DNA of 64,000 nt from Candidatus Enterococcus huntleyi (GCF_009933175.1 NZ_MAEJ01000010.1:1-64000), one strand, 5' to 3'. Positions 11,801-19,903 are shown, counted from the stretch's first letter. A program made the numbers and translations. Notes: generated by a model not told the origin, from the sequence alone.

Positions 11801-12150
11801 AGGTCTGAAAACAGGTCTTTGTGCTCTTCTAAATAAAGTGTCCCCTCAATCATTCTCTTACTAGATAAGTACATTAATTGTTGGTAGCCTGTGTAATTCT
11901 TTGCGTAAAGTATCACGGCATGCGTCCGTTGTGTGACTGATGATTCATACTCAAGCGATAAACCAAATACGGGTTTAATGCCGGCTTTCTGACAGGCTTG
12001 AAAAAATTCTACCGCACCATGCATCGTGTTCTTATCAGTCACCGCAAGGGTTTTATAGCCTCGTTCTTTTGCCACATCCACATATTGGGCAATTTTCACC
12101 GTACTTTGTAATAAGGAATATGAGGTCACTGTATATAATTGTGGAAACAA
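8830..12150 (-). CDS. dnaE: DNA polymerase III subunit alpha, DnaE type
   Basis: A 1106-residue C-family replicative polymerase, partner of PolC in low-GC Firmicutes. Domains in order: PHP (1-70 and on), palm with GAGRGSGAGSLVAYVLS near 335-350 and the catalytic Asp pair in MPDFDLDIPDNRR near 382-394, thumb and fingers, beta-clamp-binding region, and a C-terminal OB fold near 950-1040 (TVNLLVYVRSIREIRTKKG). The PHP metal site is degenerate: where active forms have HxHSxYS this has YTVTSYSLL, so no PHP exonuclease activity is expected. The start is TTG, with AAAGGAGG about 9 bases upstream. It immediately precedes pfkA, as in E. faecalis. Confidence 0.95.
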   Translation of the reverse strand: MFPQLYTVTSYSLLQSTVKIAQYVDVAKERGYKTLAVTDKNTMHGAVEFFQACQKAGIKPVFGLSLEYESSVTQRTHAVILYAKNYTGYQQLMYLSSKRMIEGTLYLEEHKDLFSDLFAVLPEANEFAELALEQHPGTDERVQTVLSLFQEESVYVAVTIGSIEQNPEWELLQAEYLLKPLALHSVRYLEASEAFAIEVMQHIQAGTQLESGKSKRALIEGPDYLMTEVQIKQLFVENGLEVAVRNAEKMADACEVVLPLHQKLLPHYPVPEDQEPHLYLRQLCLERIEQRIESLTDDYYQRLDYELGIIHQMGFDDYFLIVWDVMDFAHKSQIVTGAGRGSGAGSLVAYVLSITDVDPLQYNLLFERFLNPERYTMPDFDLDIPDNRREEVLHYVKEKYGQYHVAQIATFGTMAAKMVLRDVSRVFGLSQSEANRWSQAVPNALKMTLAKAYEESQRFVELVNANQQNQLLYKTALQLEGLPRHVSTHAAGVVISDQNLLELVPLQEGTEGIFLTQYTMTDVETVGLLKMDFLGLRNLSIIDHALKSIKRVYKEEVELKKIPLDDPETLALFQRGETSGVFQFESAGIRNVLRKLGPTSIEDIAAVNALYRPGPMQNIDTFVRRKKGQEPINFPDDSLKEILSNTYGIIVYQEQIMQVASKMAGFSLGQADILRRAISKKKKEVLDEQRRNFVTGSVAQGHSKEKANEIYDYIERFADYGFNRSHAFAYSFVGFQMAYLKVHYPAPFYGALLHSVRHHSTKMKEYLNEARKHKLDIVPPTINQSNYSFTVHSKNQLAFGFSGIKGVRRDFIQAIIEERKAAGSYKSFDQFLLRLDKKWLKVDYLEPLILIGAFDQLKPNRRQLLKELEGKIQNVVFSSGSESLLDILSLKEEEIADYSLEEKLEFEEKYLGTYLSGHPTENYERIRLAKKVTAISDILPGQTVNLLVYVRSIREIRTKKGEQMAFIDGNDVSGEVSLTVFPKTYRSSRTFLEENQVILVSGKVEKSNYNQELQVLAETIQRADEAEQAISKATCFLRVVAEKDQPEVMNQLKQVFRKNRGSVPIIIFFEQSGKKIGLSAENWLEDSQEVKNQLSYILGEGNVVFK

Positions 12151-12261
12151 ATCCTACCGCCTCCTTTCGCTTGTTTTATTCATTTACTCTTCTATTATTT
12201 CCTCTACTTATCGGTTCAGCTTACCCGTTCAGCTATCGTGAGAAAATCTCACTCACATTTC

Positions 12262-12289
12262 TTTACATTTTCAGAAAATGTGCTACACT
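12262..12289 (+). promoter_or_regulatory. Promoter of the DUF2929 gene
   Basis: -35 TTTACA (12262-12267) and -10 TACACT (12284-12289) with a 16-base spacer and a TG dinucleotide just before the -10. Transcription would start about 20 bases before the RBS. Confidence 0.65.
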
Positions 12290-12314
12290 CATAAGTAGAA
12301 AAGAGGTGTTCTTC

Positions 12315-12500
12315 ATGCGTTATATCGTGACTTTAATCTGGGCTTTTATGTTAGGTCAAGTTGTTAGTTATATCGGTGGGGCTTTAACACATGGCACTTA
12401 TAATTTTGTACTCACAACGGTCATTTCACTTATTGCTGGTCTATTCGTTATTCTTATTGGAATGATTTCTCAGCCAAAAAAAGAAGCTGTACACAAATAA
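12315..12500 (+). CDS. DUF2929 (YjzD-like) small membrane protein
   Basis: A 61-residue protein with two hydrophobic helices, near residues 3-24 and 31-52, joined by a short turn (THGTYN). The N-terminus MRYIVTLIWAFMLGQVVSYI is the pattern of the DUF2929 family, found as small two-helix membrane proteins in Bacilli; no function is established. RBS AAGAGGTG lies 7 bases before ATG, with its own promoter and terminator. A longer frame beginning at 12069 overlaps dnaE on the other strand and starts upstream of the promoter, so it is not used. Confidence 0.85.
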   Translation: MRYIVTLIWAFMLGQVVSYIGGALTHGTYNFVLTTVISLIAGLFVILIGMISQPKKEAVHK

Positions 12501-12518
12501 TAAAATTTTAAATAGGAA

Positions 12519-12553
12519 AACCAGTTACTTTTTATTGTAACTGGTTTTTTTTT
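12519..12553 (+). terminator. Terminator after the DUF2929 gene
   Basis: Perfect 10-bp stem AACCAGTTAC / GTAACTGGTT (12519-12528, 12537-12546) followed by a run of T. It lies between two convergent genes; the minus strand also has A/T sequence after it, so it could serve the MFS gene too. Confidence 0.9.
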
Positions 12554-12565
12554 CTTTTCAACTGT

Positions 12566-13762
12566 TTAAAATTTACTGCTCATCATTTTTCTAAAATTAA
12601 AGGATGATAGAATGATATTTGCTAACACAAAACAGCTCGTCACAAGGAAAACAGAGCTATAGCCCATTGAATGAGCGACTGTAGAGCCGACCATCGGCCC
12701 TAGAACTTGACCAAAGTTACTAAACATTTGATTATAACTATAAATCCGACTGACCCCATGCTCTGGTGTAATCTTTCCTATTAGCGTATTAATTGATGGC
12801 ATCAAAGCACCAGTTGAAAAGCCTAGTATAAATCGTAGAATCCCTAGTTGTAATGGCGTTTTTACAAAAGCCATCGGGATAAAACAGAAAAATGACAAGA
12901 CGAGTCCAGCTAGTAAAACTTTATGATTGCCGATTCGATCGCCTAGTTTCCCTAAAGTTGGTGAAGAAATCACGGCAGAAACCCCGGCTACTGAGACAAT
13001 TAACCCACTAATAAAGAGAATATTACCCGAATCACCACTAAGAGAACGAATATATAAGGTTAAGATTGGACTAATACTGGTGACACCTAATTGAAGGATC
13101 AGTGTCGTAATAAATAGACCAATTAAGATAGAGACGTTGTTCATACTTGAAAAGAGCTCTTTGGTACTGACCATATTCTTTTTTTCCACCGGATGAAAAT
13201 CTTCTTTTACCATAAAAATAGTCAGTAAAGTCGCAATCAATAACACAGCTCCGGTAATAATAAAGACATTTTCCATCCCAAACCATTGGGCTAACGCACC
13301 ACCCATTGATGGGCCAATCAAGTTCCCAGCAATTGCCCCTGTCGAGAGCGTTCCTAGTGCCCAACCACTCTTTTCTTTGGGTGCCTGAGAAGCAATCATC
13401 GCAGTCGCATTCGGTATGTACCCAGATAAAACGCCATTAAAAAAACGCATAATTAACAACCAGTACACATTAGGAACAAAAGCCAATGAACCCATGGTAA
13501 TTGTCATCCCTGCTGCTGCACGAATCATCATAATTTTGCGTCCTTTTCGATCAGCAAGGTTTCCCCAAATGGGTGCAACAATCGCAGCGGCAAAGGCCGT
13601 CACAGAAATAGCTAATCCTGAAAATAATTCCACTTGATCTGCGGGCGTACCTAACTGTTCAACATATACTGGAATAAAAGGCATGACTAAACTAATACTA
13701 GCTCCAGTAAAAAAACAACCCAACCACGCAACCATTAAATTCTTTTTCCATTCTATTTTCAT
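12566..13762 (-). CDS. MFS multidrug efflux transporter
   Basis: A 398-residue inner-membrane protein with 12 predicted helices. It has the MFS motif A between helices 2 and 3 (GNLADRKGRKIMM near 67-79) and a matching partial copy between helices 8 and 9 (GKLGDRIGNHKVLL), plus the antiporter motif C-like stretch ALGTLSTGAIAGNLIGPSMGG near 137-157. These point to a proton-driven drug exporter of the DHA1 family, near EmeA/PmrA/NorA. Substrates cannot be told from sequence. It stands alone, convergent with the DUF2929 gene. Confidence 0.88.
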   Translation of the reverse strand: MKIEWKKNLMVAWLGCFFTGASISLVMPFIPVYVEQLGTPADQVELFSGLAISVTAFAAAIVAPIWGNLADRKGRKIMMIRAAAGMTITMGSLAFVPNVYWLLIMRFFNGVLSGYIPNATAMIASQAPKEKSGWALGTLSTGAIAGNLIGPSMGGALAQWFGMENVFIITGAVLLIATLLTIFMVKEDFHPVEKKNMVSTKELFSSMNNVSILIGLFITTLILQLGVTSISPILTLYIRSLSGDSGNILFISGLIVSVAGVSAVISSPTLGKLGDRIGNHKVLLAGLVLSFFCFIPMAFVKTPLQLGILRFILGFSTGALMPSINTLIGKITPEHGVSRIYSYNQMFSNFGQVLGPMVGSTVAHSMGYSSVFLVTSCFVLANIILSSFNFRKMMSSKF

Positions 13763-13988
13763 AGTTTCATCCCTCTCACCTCTTAACTATACCCTATTTT
13801 TAAAAAGAGTTAAATTCAAAACGGTCAAAGATCAGAAAAATTTTGAAAAATAAAAAAAAAGTGCTTTTTGATTGATTTTTTCGTATATAAGCTGTTTTGG
13901 ATAAGTAAAAATTGAGGCTTTAATCTTCCATTCATATTATAGAAAAATACCTGTGAAGAGCTCTCGTGACAATTCTTTCTTTAATGGT

Positions 13989-14027
13989 AAAAAAACACCT
14001 CCTCATTCATTAAAGAACAAGGAAGTG
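13989..14027 (-). terminator. Terminator after the purine permease gene
   Basis: On the minus strand CACTTCCTTGTTC pairs with GAATGAGGAGGTG (two G-U pairs), then seven T. It lies 25 bases past the permease stop. Confidence 0.8.
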
Positions 14028-14051
14028 CACGTGTATGTGTCTTAATTTTTA

Positions 14052-15488
14052 TTACAGTCTTGCTAAAATAATGAAGTTAATAATAAATAGAATATTAACA
14101 ATCCAAATCACTGGTGAAACTTCTTTAATTTTACCTTTAGAAACTTTTACTACTGCGTAGAATAAGAAACCTGCGGCAATCCCGTAAGAAATGCTGTAGC
14201 AAAGACCCATGAAGATTGAAGCAAAGAAAGCTGGAACGGCTTCTTCTAAGTCAGTCCACTCGATATCTTTGAATGATGATAACATCATGACACCGACAAG
14301 AATCAAGGCAGGAGCTGTTGCTTGGGCAGGAACTACCGCGATAAGTGGAGAGAATAAACTACTTAAAGCAAACAATGCTGCTACGACAACAGAAGTCAAA
14401 CCTGTACGTCCACCTGCACCGATACCGGCTGCAGATTCTACATAAGTAGTCGTGTTAGAAGTCCCAACAATCGCACCAACTGAAGTTGCAATGGCATCTG
14501 CGAATAACGCTTTATCCATTTTTGTTGTGAAACCTTTGCTGTCTTCTAAAGCAAGCTCATCTTCTTTAGAGAAGATTCCTGTCCGACGTCCTGTACCGAT
14601 AAATGTTCCGATTGTATCGAAAGTATCTGATAAACTAAAGGCAATAATTGTCATAAGGACTTGTGGAATTTTAGACGAATCACTGAATAATGATTGCATG
14701 CCGTCTGGTCCAAAAGCAGCACCGAAAGTCGTGCCTAATTCTTTAATTGAGCTACCTAGAGAATTTTCTTGCCACTGAATCGCGCCCAAATCAACGACAC
14801 CCATTAAGATACCGATAATTGTTGTAGCGACAATCCCGATTAAGATCGCGCCACGGACGTTCATCACGACTAAGACAGTCATTAATACTAAACCGATAAC
14901 CGCTAGAATGATTGGTGCATTATCAAAGTTAGCTAAAGCTGGGACAATCCCACTGTTGGTTGTTACATTGACTGCTTTGTCACCATCAACGATTGAATTT
15001 GTAATAGATGCTTGATCAGCTGAGAATGAAAGTAAACCAGCATTTTTAATTCCGACATAAGCAACGAAAATCCCAATCCCGCCACCGATCGCATGTTGCA
15101 AGCTTTCTGGAATGGCTTTGATAATCATTTTACGTACTTTTGTGACCGTAATTAAAATATTAATTAGTCCACAAATGAATACCATTGCTAGGGCCTGTTG
15201 CCAAGTATAGCCAAGAACCGTCACTACCGTGAAAGTGAAGAAGGCGTTCAATCCCATACCTGGTGCTTGTGCATAAGGTACGTTGGCGAATAATCCCATT
15301 ACTAAGGTACCGATAACAGAAGCAATAATTGTTGCTAAGAACACTGCTTGAAATGGCATTCCTGAAGCTGATAAAATAGACGGATTAACGAATAAGATAT
15401 AACTCATCGCGAAGAAGGTTGTGACCCCCGCCATTACTTCGGTTGAAACTTTAGTGCCATTTTCTTTCAATTTGAAAAAATTTTCCAT
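14052..15488 (-). CDS. NCS2 family purine permease (AzgA/PbuG type)
   Basis: A 478-residue membrane protein with many hydrophobic helices, of the AzgA branch of nucleobase:cation symporter 2, which imports adenine, guanine or hypoxanthine. Typical features are the N-terminal TKVSTEVMAGVTTFFAMSYILFVNP (residues about 10-34), GMGLNAFFTF near 85-94 and the TTTYVESAAGIGAGGRTGLTS block near 340-360. The frame continues 38 codons upstream, but the promoter (15582-15610) lies inside that extension, so the ATG at 15488 with GAGGAG upstream is chosen. PbuG/PbuO homology suggests hypoxanthine/guanine; no purine riboswitch was recognised in the leader. Confidence 0.9.
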   Translation of the reverse strand: MENFFKLKENGTKVSTEVMAGVTTFFAMSYILFVNPSILSASGMPFQAVFLATIIASVIGTLVMGLFANVPYAQAPGMGLNAFFTFTVVTVLGYTWQQALAMVFICGLINILITVTKVRKMIIKAIPESLQHAIGGGIGIFVAYVGIKNAGLLSFSADQASITNSIVDGDKAVNVTTNSGIVPALANFDNAPIILAVIGLVLMTVLVVMNVRGAILIGIVATTIIGILMGVVDLGAIQWQENSLGSSIKELGTTFGAAFGPDGMQSLFSDSSKIPQVLMTIIAFSLSDTFDTIGTFIGTGRRTGIFSKEDELALEDSKGFTTKMDKALFADAIATSVGAIVGTSNTTTYVESAAGIGAGGRTGLTSVVVAALFALSSLFSPLIAVVPAQATAPALILVGVMMLSSFKDIEWTDLEEAVPAFFASIFMGLCYSISYGIAAGFLFYAVVKVSKGKIKEVSPVIWIVNILFIINFIILARL

Positions 15489-15581
15489 GAAAATTTTCCA
15501 CTCCTCAATTTTTTTTGATGGAAGAACGAAGGGTAAAAATAAAATAAGTGCAAATTTCGTTATTCCATCGGACAAGTACAA

Positions 15582-15610
15582 ATTATAGTAGGTATTTTTC
15601 ATAAATTCAA
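15582..15610 (-). promoter_or_regulatory. Promoter of the purine permease gene
   Basis: On the minus strand -35 TTGAAT (15605-15610), 17-base spacer, perfect -10 TATAAT (15582-15587). It fixes the transcription start near 15575 and hence the downstream start codon. An imperfect inverted repeat (GGAATAACGAA with TTCGTTCTTCC) lies in the leader. Confidence 0.8.
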
Positions 15611-15735
15611 CGTTTTCTTAAACAAAAATAGATTATTTTCTTCTAATGTTCGTGTTTTAAGGGTATCCACTTTATTCATCCCTTCCATTTTTATGAAAAC
15701 AAATGAAAGAAAGAGACCTTTTTGGGCACATAAAC

Positions 15736-15763
15736 TTGCCAAATTAGCCAAATATGCTAGACT
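15736..15763 (+). promoter_or_regulatory. Promoter of the Cof-type phosphatase gene
   Basis: TTGCCA (15736-15741), 16-base spacer ending in TGC, then TAGACT (15758-15763): an extended -10 promoter about 46 bases before the ATG. Confidence 0.6.
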
Positions 15764-15809
15764 TAAACAACACTCTTTGATAGTAGTTATAAATTAAAGG
15801 AGGACAACT

Positions 15810-16616
15810 ATGAATCAAAAATTAATCGCCATCGATTTGGATGGTACAACACTAAATAATGACTCACTAATTTCAACAAAAACAGCAGCCACCTTAAAAA
15901 AAGCGATGGACGCTGGACATTACGTCAGCATCGCCACTGGTAGACCCTATCGTATGAGTCACCATCTGTATAAAGAACTGAACTTAAAAACACCGATGGT
16001 TAACTTCAACGGCGCTCTCGTCCATTTGCCTGAAAAACAATGGGCTGGCGAACGTGAAACCCTGATTAAACGGGAAATTGCTTTCGATATCCTTTCTCAG
16101 AAAGAAGCGTTGAATTTAGACTTTATTGCCGCTGAAAATAAAGAAACATTCTTCATTGACAGCTTAGATTTTTATGACGAAAAATTATTCGCATCAATGG
16201 CAACAAATAGTAACCTACTCTCAGCAACAAATATGACCACTGATCCAGCATCTCTACTCGTGCGGACGCAAAAACAATATGCCCAACAAGTTTCTGATTC
16301 ATTGATGAACCAATACGGCGAATTTGTCGATGTGCGGACTTGGGGTGGCCCGACAGCAATTTTAGAAATCGTTGCTAAAGGCATCCAAAAAGCCAAAGGT
16401 GTGCATGAGATTGCCAACTACCTGAATATTTCTCAAGAAAATGTTCTGGCTTTTGGGGATGAACACAACGATTTGGAGCTCCTTGACTACGCAGGTTGGG
16501 GTGTTGCCATGTCAAATGGGACAGATGAGTTAAAAAAAGTGGCTAATGATGTCACAGAAAAAAGTAATCAAGAAGATGGTTTAGCCGATTACTTAGAGAA
16601 ATACCTGTCTTTATAA
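15810..16616 (+). CDS. HAD-superfamily Cof-type sugar phosphatase
   Basis: A 268-residue soluble hydrolase of the Cof/YidA group (HAD subclass IIB), which removes phosphate from sugar phosphates or small phosphoesters. Motif I is AIDLDGTTLNND (residues 7-18) with both catalytic aspartates; motif II is the Thr of SIATGRPYRM near 45-48; the Lys of motif III lies in GIQKAKGV; motif IV is GDEHNDLELLD near 216-226. A C2B cap lies between. RBS AAAGGAGG is 6 bases before the ATG. Monocistronic, followed by a strong terminator. Substrate unknown. Confidence 0.9.
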   Translation: MNQKLIAIDLDGTTLNNDSLISTKTAATLKKAMDAGHYVSIATGRPYRMSHHLYKELNLKTPMVNFNGALVHLPEKQWAGERETLIKREIAFDILSQKEALNLDFIAAENKETFFIDSLDFYDEKLFASMATNSNLLSATNMTTDPASLLVRTQKQYAQQVSDSLMNQYGEFVDVRTWGGPTAILEIVAKGIQKAKGVHEIANYLNISQENVLAFGDEHNDLELLDYAGWGVAMSNGTDELKKVANDVTEKSNQEDGLADYLEKYLSL

Positions 16617-16654
16617 TAAAGTGATTGACTCACTAATGTTTACGCAATGCTAGC

Positions 16655-16681
16655 AAGCCTCGACAATGTCGAGGCTTTTTT
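16655..16681 (+). terminator. Terminator after the Cof-type phosphatase gene
   Basis: Perfect 10-bp stem AAGCCTCGAC / GTCGAGGCTT (16655-16664, 16668-16677), 3-base loop, then a T-run. Confidence 0.92.
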
Positions 16682-16699
16682 GTACCTATTAAATAGATG

Positions 16700-16870
16700 A
16701 GCTATTTAATGACTACAAACTAGCTTATTTCTTCCACTTGTGGTTAGACGACATCTTTTGAGCTAAAAAGTGACGCGAAAACGATAAATTTATCGAAAAA
16801 ATCCACTAGACAATGAATTTGCCAGTTCCGTTCACCAAGTTTCACAGTAGCGGAATGTTATGCGTAGGCC
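16700..16870. repeat. Hairpin repeat unit 1 (degenerate)
   Basis: Most diverged copy. The left flank and left arm can be aligned with units 2 and 3 (ATTTCTTCCACTTG against ATTTCCCCACTAG), and the centre carries TCCACTAGACAATGAATT, matching ACTTACTAGGCAATGAGTT of unit 2 and CCCACTAAACAGTGGATT of unit 3. The right arm (GCGAATAGACACTAGTGGG in unit 2) is not recognisable here, so this copy cannot form the closing stem. Boundaries are approximate. Confidence 0.55.
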
Positions 16871-16929
16871 GATAAAAAGAAAATGTCTGTTGATTCCCCT
16901 CTTTTCATATTATCCTCTATCTTTTATAG

Positions 16930-17107
16930 ATTGCAATCCGAGCCTTTATTGGGTTGTAAATGTCTGAATTTCCCCACTAGTCTTCATTCGCACACTTTTG
17001 AAGGTGGCAAGCATGGGTATTTATGGGCAAAACTTACTAGGCAATGAGTTCTTGCCATTTTTCGCGTTTCAAAATACCCGAAATCTGTGCGAATAGACAC
17101 TAGTGGG
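16930..17107. repeat. Hairpin repeat unit 2
   Basis: Inverted repeat arms CCCACTAGT + ATTCGCACA at 16973-16994 and TGTGCGAAT + ACTAGTGGG at 17086-17107. The arms match over 18 of 22 positions, with mismatches only in the 4-base joint between the two blocks. They enclose about 90 bases. About 40 bases to the left (GTAAATGTCTGAATT) are shared with unit 3. Transcribed from either strand it would form a long double-branched hairpin. Confidence 0.85.
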
Positions 17108-17218
17108 ATTTCAAAAGATTACTTGAGAAATAGGACCGAATCTAGTCTCTACTTTAGACAGTTTTCATAAAAATAATCGATAGAACCCTTTATTGATAGG
17201 ATTCTCTAACTCTGAAAA

Positions 17219-17408
17219 ATTTCAATTCTGACCTTAAGTAAGCTGTAAATATCAGAATTCTCCTCACTAGTCTTCATTCGCACACTTTTTACAGTGAAAA
17301 GTGCTCGGAAAAAGATGTTTTTAAAAGAAAAACCCACTAAACAGTGGATTCTTGGCATTTGACGCGCTATAAAAAGACGCGAAATCTGTGCGAATAGGCA
17401 CTAGTGGG
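17219..17408. repeat. Hairpin repeat unit 3
   Basis: Left arm CACTAGTCTTCATTCGCACA (17265-17284) is identical to unit 2, and the right arm from CGAAATCTGTGCGAATAG to ACTAGTGGG is nearly so, while the interior has diverged and contains an extra small hairpin (CCACT aaac AGTGG, 17334-17347). Conserved arms with variable interior suggest selection on the stem or a mobile-element origin. Confidence 0.85.
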
Positions 17409-17560
17409 AAAAATTACCAATGATTCGAATTAGCAAGTAAATCAGGGTGGTGAACAAGTAGGATTGCAATATGGAACACCTTTCCAGACAAATACAAAAT
17501 ACTAAAAAAGCTAGTCTAAGAGACTGCCAAGCACGTAAGATAGTTAGACTTTCTTTCAAA

Positions 17561-17596
17561 AACAAAAATGACTGCCGAATTTGGCAGTCATTTTTG
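17561..17596. terminator. Terminator after asnB, bidirectional
   Basis: Perfect arms AAAAATGACTGCC (17564-17576) and GGCAGTCATTTTT (17583-17595), with T-runs on both strands. It lies 9 bases past the asnB stop. Confidence 0.9.
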
Positions 17597-17604
17597 TCTT
17601 TGAA

Positions 17605-19500
17605 TTACACGATATCGTAAACAATTTCTTCAGTTGTTGGAATCTTTTCATCGATGAAAAAGACTTTGTACCAAGTTAGGAAGCTAAAGATTGTCCAAAT
17701 TTTTCTTTGGACTTCTTTTTTCCCTTCTCGATGATCATTTAGTAATTGCATAATCTTCGCTTGATCAAAGAATTCTTTGGCGAAGTCTGCTTCAAATAAA
17801 TCACGAACTTGTTGATAGCCATGGTCTTCTTTTAGCCAAACTTTGATTGGCACTGGGAAACCAAGCTTCACGCGGTTTGACCATTCTTCTGGCAAATGGC
17901 GATTCGCTGCTTGGCGGAAGATATCTTTTGTATTATTTTGATTTAATAAATATTTACTTGGAATTTGTTGTGCTAATTTCATCAATTCAATATCTAGCAG
18001 TGGCACGCGTAATTCTAAAGAGCTGGCCATTGATAATTTGTCTGCCTTCAGCAAGATATCTTTTGGCATCCATTGATGTACATCAACATACTGCATTTTA
18101 TTGACTTCATCTTTAATGTTGTCTGTTTTGGCAAAATGTGGCGCCATAATCTCAGCGACAGACGGTCCTTTTGCATAGTCAGGTTGTAAGAAATCTGTCG
18201 ATTCACTTTCCTCAAAAACTTTCGCATGGCCAATAAAGTACTCTTTAGCAGGCGCTAATGATTCATACAAATGAATTCTACCGTGGAAGTTTTTCATCTT
18301 GCCGATTTTCCGACCTAAGCTATAACGAGTGCCTTTCGGTAATTTCTTCAAACCTTGAGCAAGTACACGAATCACTTTTGAGTTGGTATGGAATCCATAA
18401 GATTGATAGCCAGCAAACAATTCATCGGCTCCTTCACCTGATTGAACCACACGGACACTTTGAGCTGCCAAGTTAGCTAAGAAATACAACGGAACACAAG
18501 ATGGATTAGAATCTGGCTCGTCTAAATGGTACTGAATCAAAGGAAAAGCTTTGAATGACATATCACCATCAATCACGGCTGCCGTGTTATCGAGCTTTAA
18601 TAGCTTAGTTAATTTGCGTGCTTCAATCGCTTCGTTATAAGTTTTATCGTCAAATCCGATAGAGAACGAGTGATCAGGCTTCAACACTGAAGCAACATAA
18701 CTAGAATCCACCCCACTCGATAGGAATGAACCGACTTCAACGTCACTAATCTTATGGGCAGCAATCGATCCTTGAACTGCTTCATCAATCGCTTGAATCC
18801 ATTCTTCTTTGGTTTTCGATTCTTTTTGTTCAAAGTTGGCATCCCAGTATTCTTTAATCGTCATTTTACCATCTTTATATAGGAAGTAATGTCCCTCTTG
18901 CAGACGATGGACGCCTTTAAAGAACGTCTCTCCATTCAATGGTGAATATTGGAAAGTCATATAAGGTTTTAAGGCTGCTTTATTTAATTGTTTGTCAAAA
19001 TCAGGATGCGCTAAGAAGCTCTTAATCTCTGAACCAAACATAAACGTGCCATTCATTTCCGCATAATAAAATGGTTTGATACCGAAAAAGTCGCGCGCAC
19101 CAAAGAGTTCTTGTTTTTCATTATCCCAAATCACAAAGGCAAACATACCGCGAACTTTTTGTAGCAAATCAGTGCCCCACTCTTCATAGCCGTGTAGCAA
19201 TACTTCAGTATCAGCCTGAGTAGTAAAAACGTGCCCCGCTTGAATGAGTTCTTCACGCAATGGCTGATAATTATAAATTTCTCCATTAAAAATAATGATT
19301 TTTGAGCGATCTTCATTATAGATAGGTTGTGTTCCACCTTCTAAATCAATGATACTTAGGCGACGAAAGCCTAAGGCAACCTGTTTATCTACATAGCTAC
19401 CTGAACTATTTGGTCCACGATGGACGATGCGATCCATCATATCAGTCACTATTTCTTCTTTACGATCCTTGGTATTTACAAAACCTACGATTCCACACAT
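17605..19500 (-). CDS. asnB: Asparagine synthase, glutamine-hydrolysing
   Basis: A 631-residue cytosolic enzyme: aspartate + glutamine + ATP gives asparagine + glutamate + AMP + PPi. The N-terminal class II glutaminase domain begins MCGIVGF with the nucleophile Cys2, and RGPNSSGS, IIFNGEIYNY and GARDFFGIKPFYY follow. The synthetase domain from about 230 has the PP-loop SSGVDSSYVASVL near 258-270 (Ser for the usual first Gly) and SGEGADELFAGY near 357-368. N-terminal processing at Met1 fixes the start. It is transcribed alone. Length and motifs match the Bacillus AsnB group; some members instead amidate peptidoglycan precursors (AsnH/LtsA type), which cannot be excluded. Confidence 0.92.
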   Translation of the reverse strand: MCGIVGFVNTKDRKEEIVTDMMDRIVHRGPNSSGSYVDKQVALGFRRLSIIDLEGGTQPIYNEDRSKIIIFNGEIYNYQPLREELIQAGHVFTTQADTEVLLHGYEEWGTDLLQKVRGMFAFVIWDNEKQELFGARDFFGIKPFYYAEMNGTFMFGSEIKSFLAHPDFDKQLNKAALKPYMTFQYSPLNGETFFKGVHRLQEGHYFLYKDGKMTIKEYWDANFEQKESKTKEEWIQAIDEAVQGSIAAHKISDVEVGSFLSSGVDSSYVASVLKPDHSFSIGFDDKTYNEAIEARKLTKLLKLDNTAAVIDGDMSFKAFPLIQYHLDEPDSNPSCVPLYFLANLAAQSVRVVQSGEGADELFAGYQSYGFHTNSKVIRVLAQGLKKLPKGTRYSLGRKIGKMKNFHGRIHLYESLAPAKEYFIGHAKVFEESESTDFLQPDYAKGPSVAEIMAPHFAKTDNIKDEVNKMQYVDVHQWMPKDILLKADKLSMASSLELRVPLLDIELMKLAQQIPSKYLLNQNNTKDIFRQAANRHLPEEWSNRVKLGFPVPIKVWLKEDHGYQQVRDLFEADFAKEFFDQAKIMQLLNDHREGKKEVQRKIWTIFSFLTWYKVFFIDEKIPTTEEIVYDIV

Positions 19501-19903
19501 TACTTCTGTTCACTTCCTATTCTCTTTTCCAATATTTCCACAAAATGAGGCAATATATATAATTAATTTTGTCAAAAAAGCTCACGCATACGCAAGTTTC
19601 TTTCCTGTTTACTTCATAAACTAAATCCTCTTACTAAAGTACCACCTTTCACTTAAATTTTCTACCATTCTCAGACTTTTTTTAGGTAAATAAAAAACTT
19701 TCCAGTCTTCACTGGAAAGTTTTTCGGTCTATAGTAAGGAAAAATCTAAAAATTATTTAGTCTCGCTCATTTTTTATGGACAGGACAGAAAAGAAATAGA
19801 AAAGCATCCTGTTGATGTGCGTACGACTAAACTAATTTTTTCTTCTTATATAGTGACTCATTTTTTAGTTAGTGTCTAGCTATGATACCTATCGTTAGAA
19901 GTG
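19501..19903. other. Intergenic region between asnB and the TetR gene
   Basis: Contains the asnB leader, with a TTGACA hexamer facing asnB but no well-spaced -10, a terminator at 19692-19724, and about 180 bases of A+T-rich sequence behind the TetR gene without open frames or obvious structure. No T-box motif was found before asnB. Confidence 0.7.
19692..19724. terminator. Terminator between the TetR gene and asnB
   Basis: Perfect stem AAAAACTTTCCAGT (19693-19706) / ACTGGAAAGTTTTT (19711-19724) with a CTTC loop on the plus strand. On the minus strand it ends in a T-run, so it most likely ends the TetR transcript 180 bases after its stop. Confidence 0.85.

Larger units (their letters stand above)
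16617..17604. other. Large convergent intergenic region with repeat family
   Basis: Nearly 1 kb between the convergent phosphatase and asnB genes. It holds a terminator at each end (16655-16681 and 17561-17596) and, between them, three diverged copies of a roughly 180-base unit built around a long hairpin (annotated separately). No open frame with an RBS was found on either strand. Confidence 0.85.

Noticed and set aside
15489-15620. Purine riboswitch before the purine permease gene
   Set aside because: The conserved P1-P2-P3 core bases are absent in the leader, which is short once the promoter at 15582 is placed.
16617-17604. CRISPR array
   Set aside because: The repeats are few, long, diverged and form hairpins with unique interiors; there are no regular short repeats and spacers or cas genes.
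19501-19690. T-box leader before asnB
   Set aside because: No AGGGTGG-type antiterminator motif or specifier hairpin was found, and no terminator precedes the gene.
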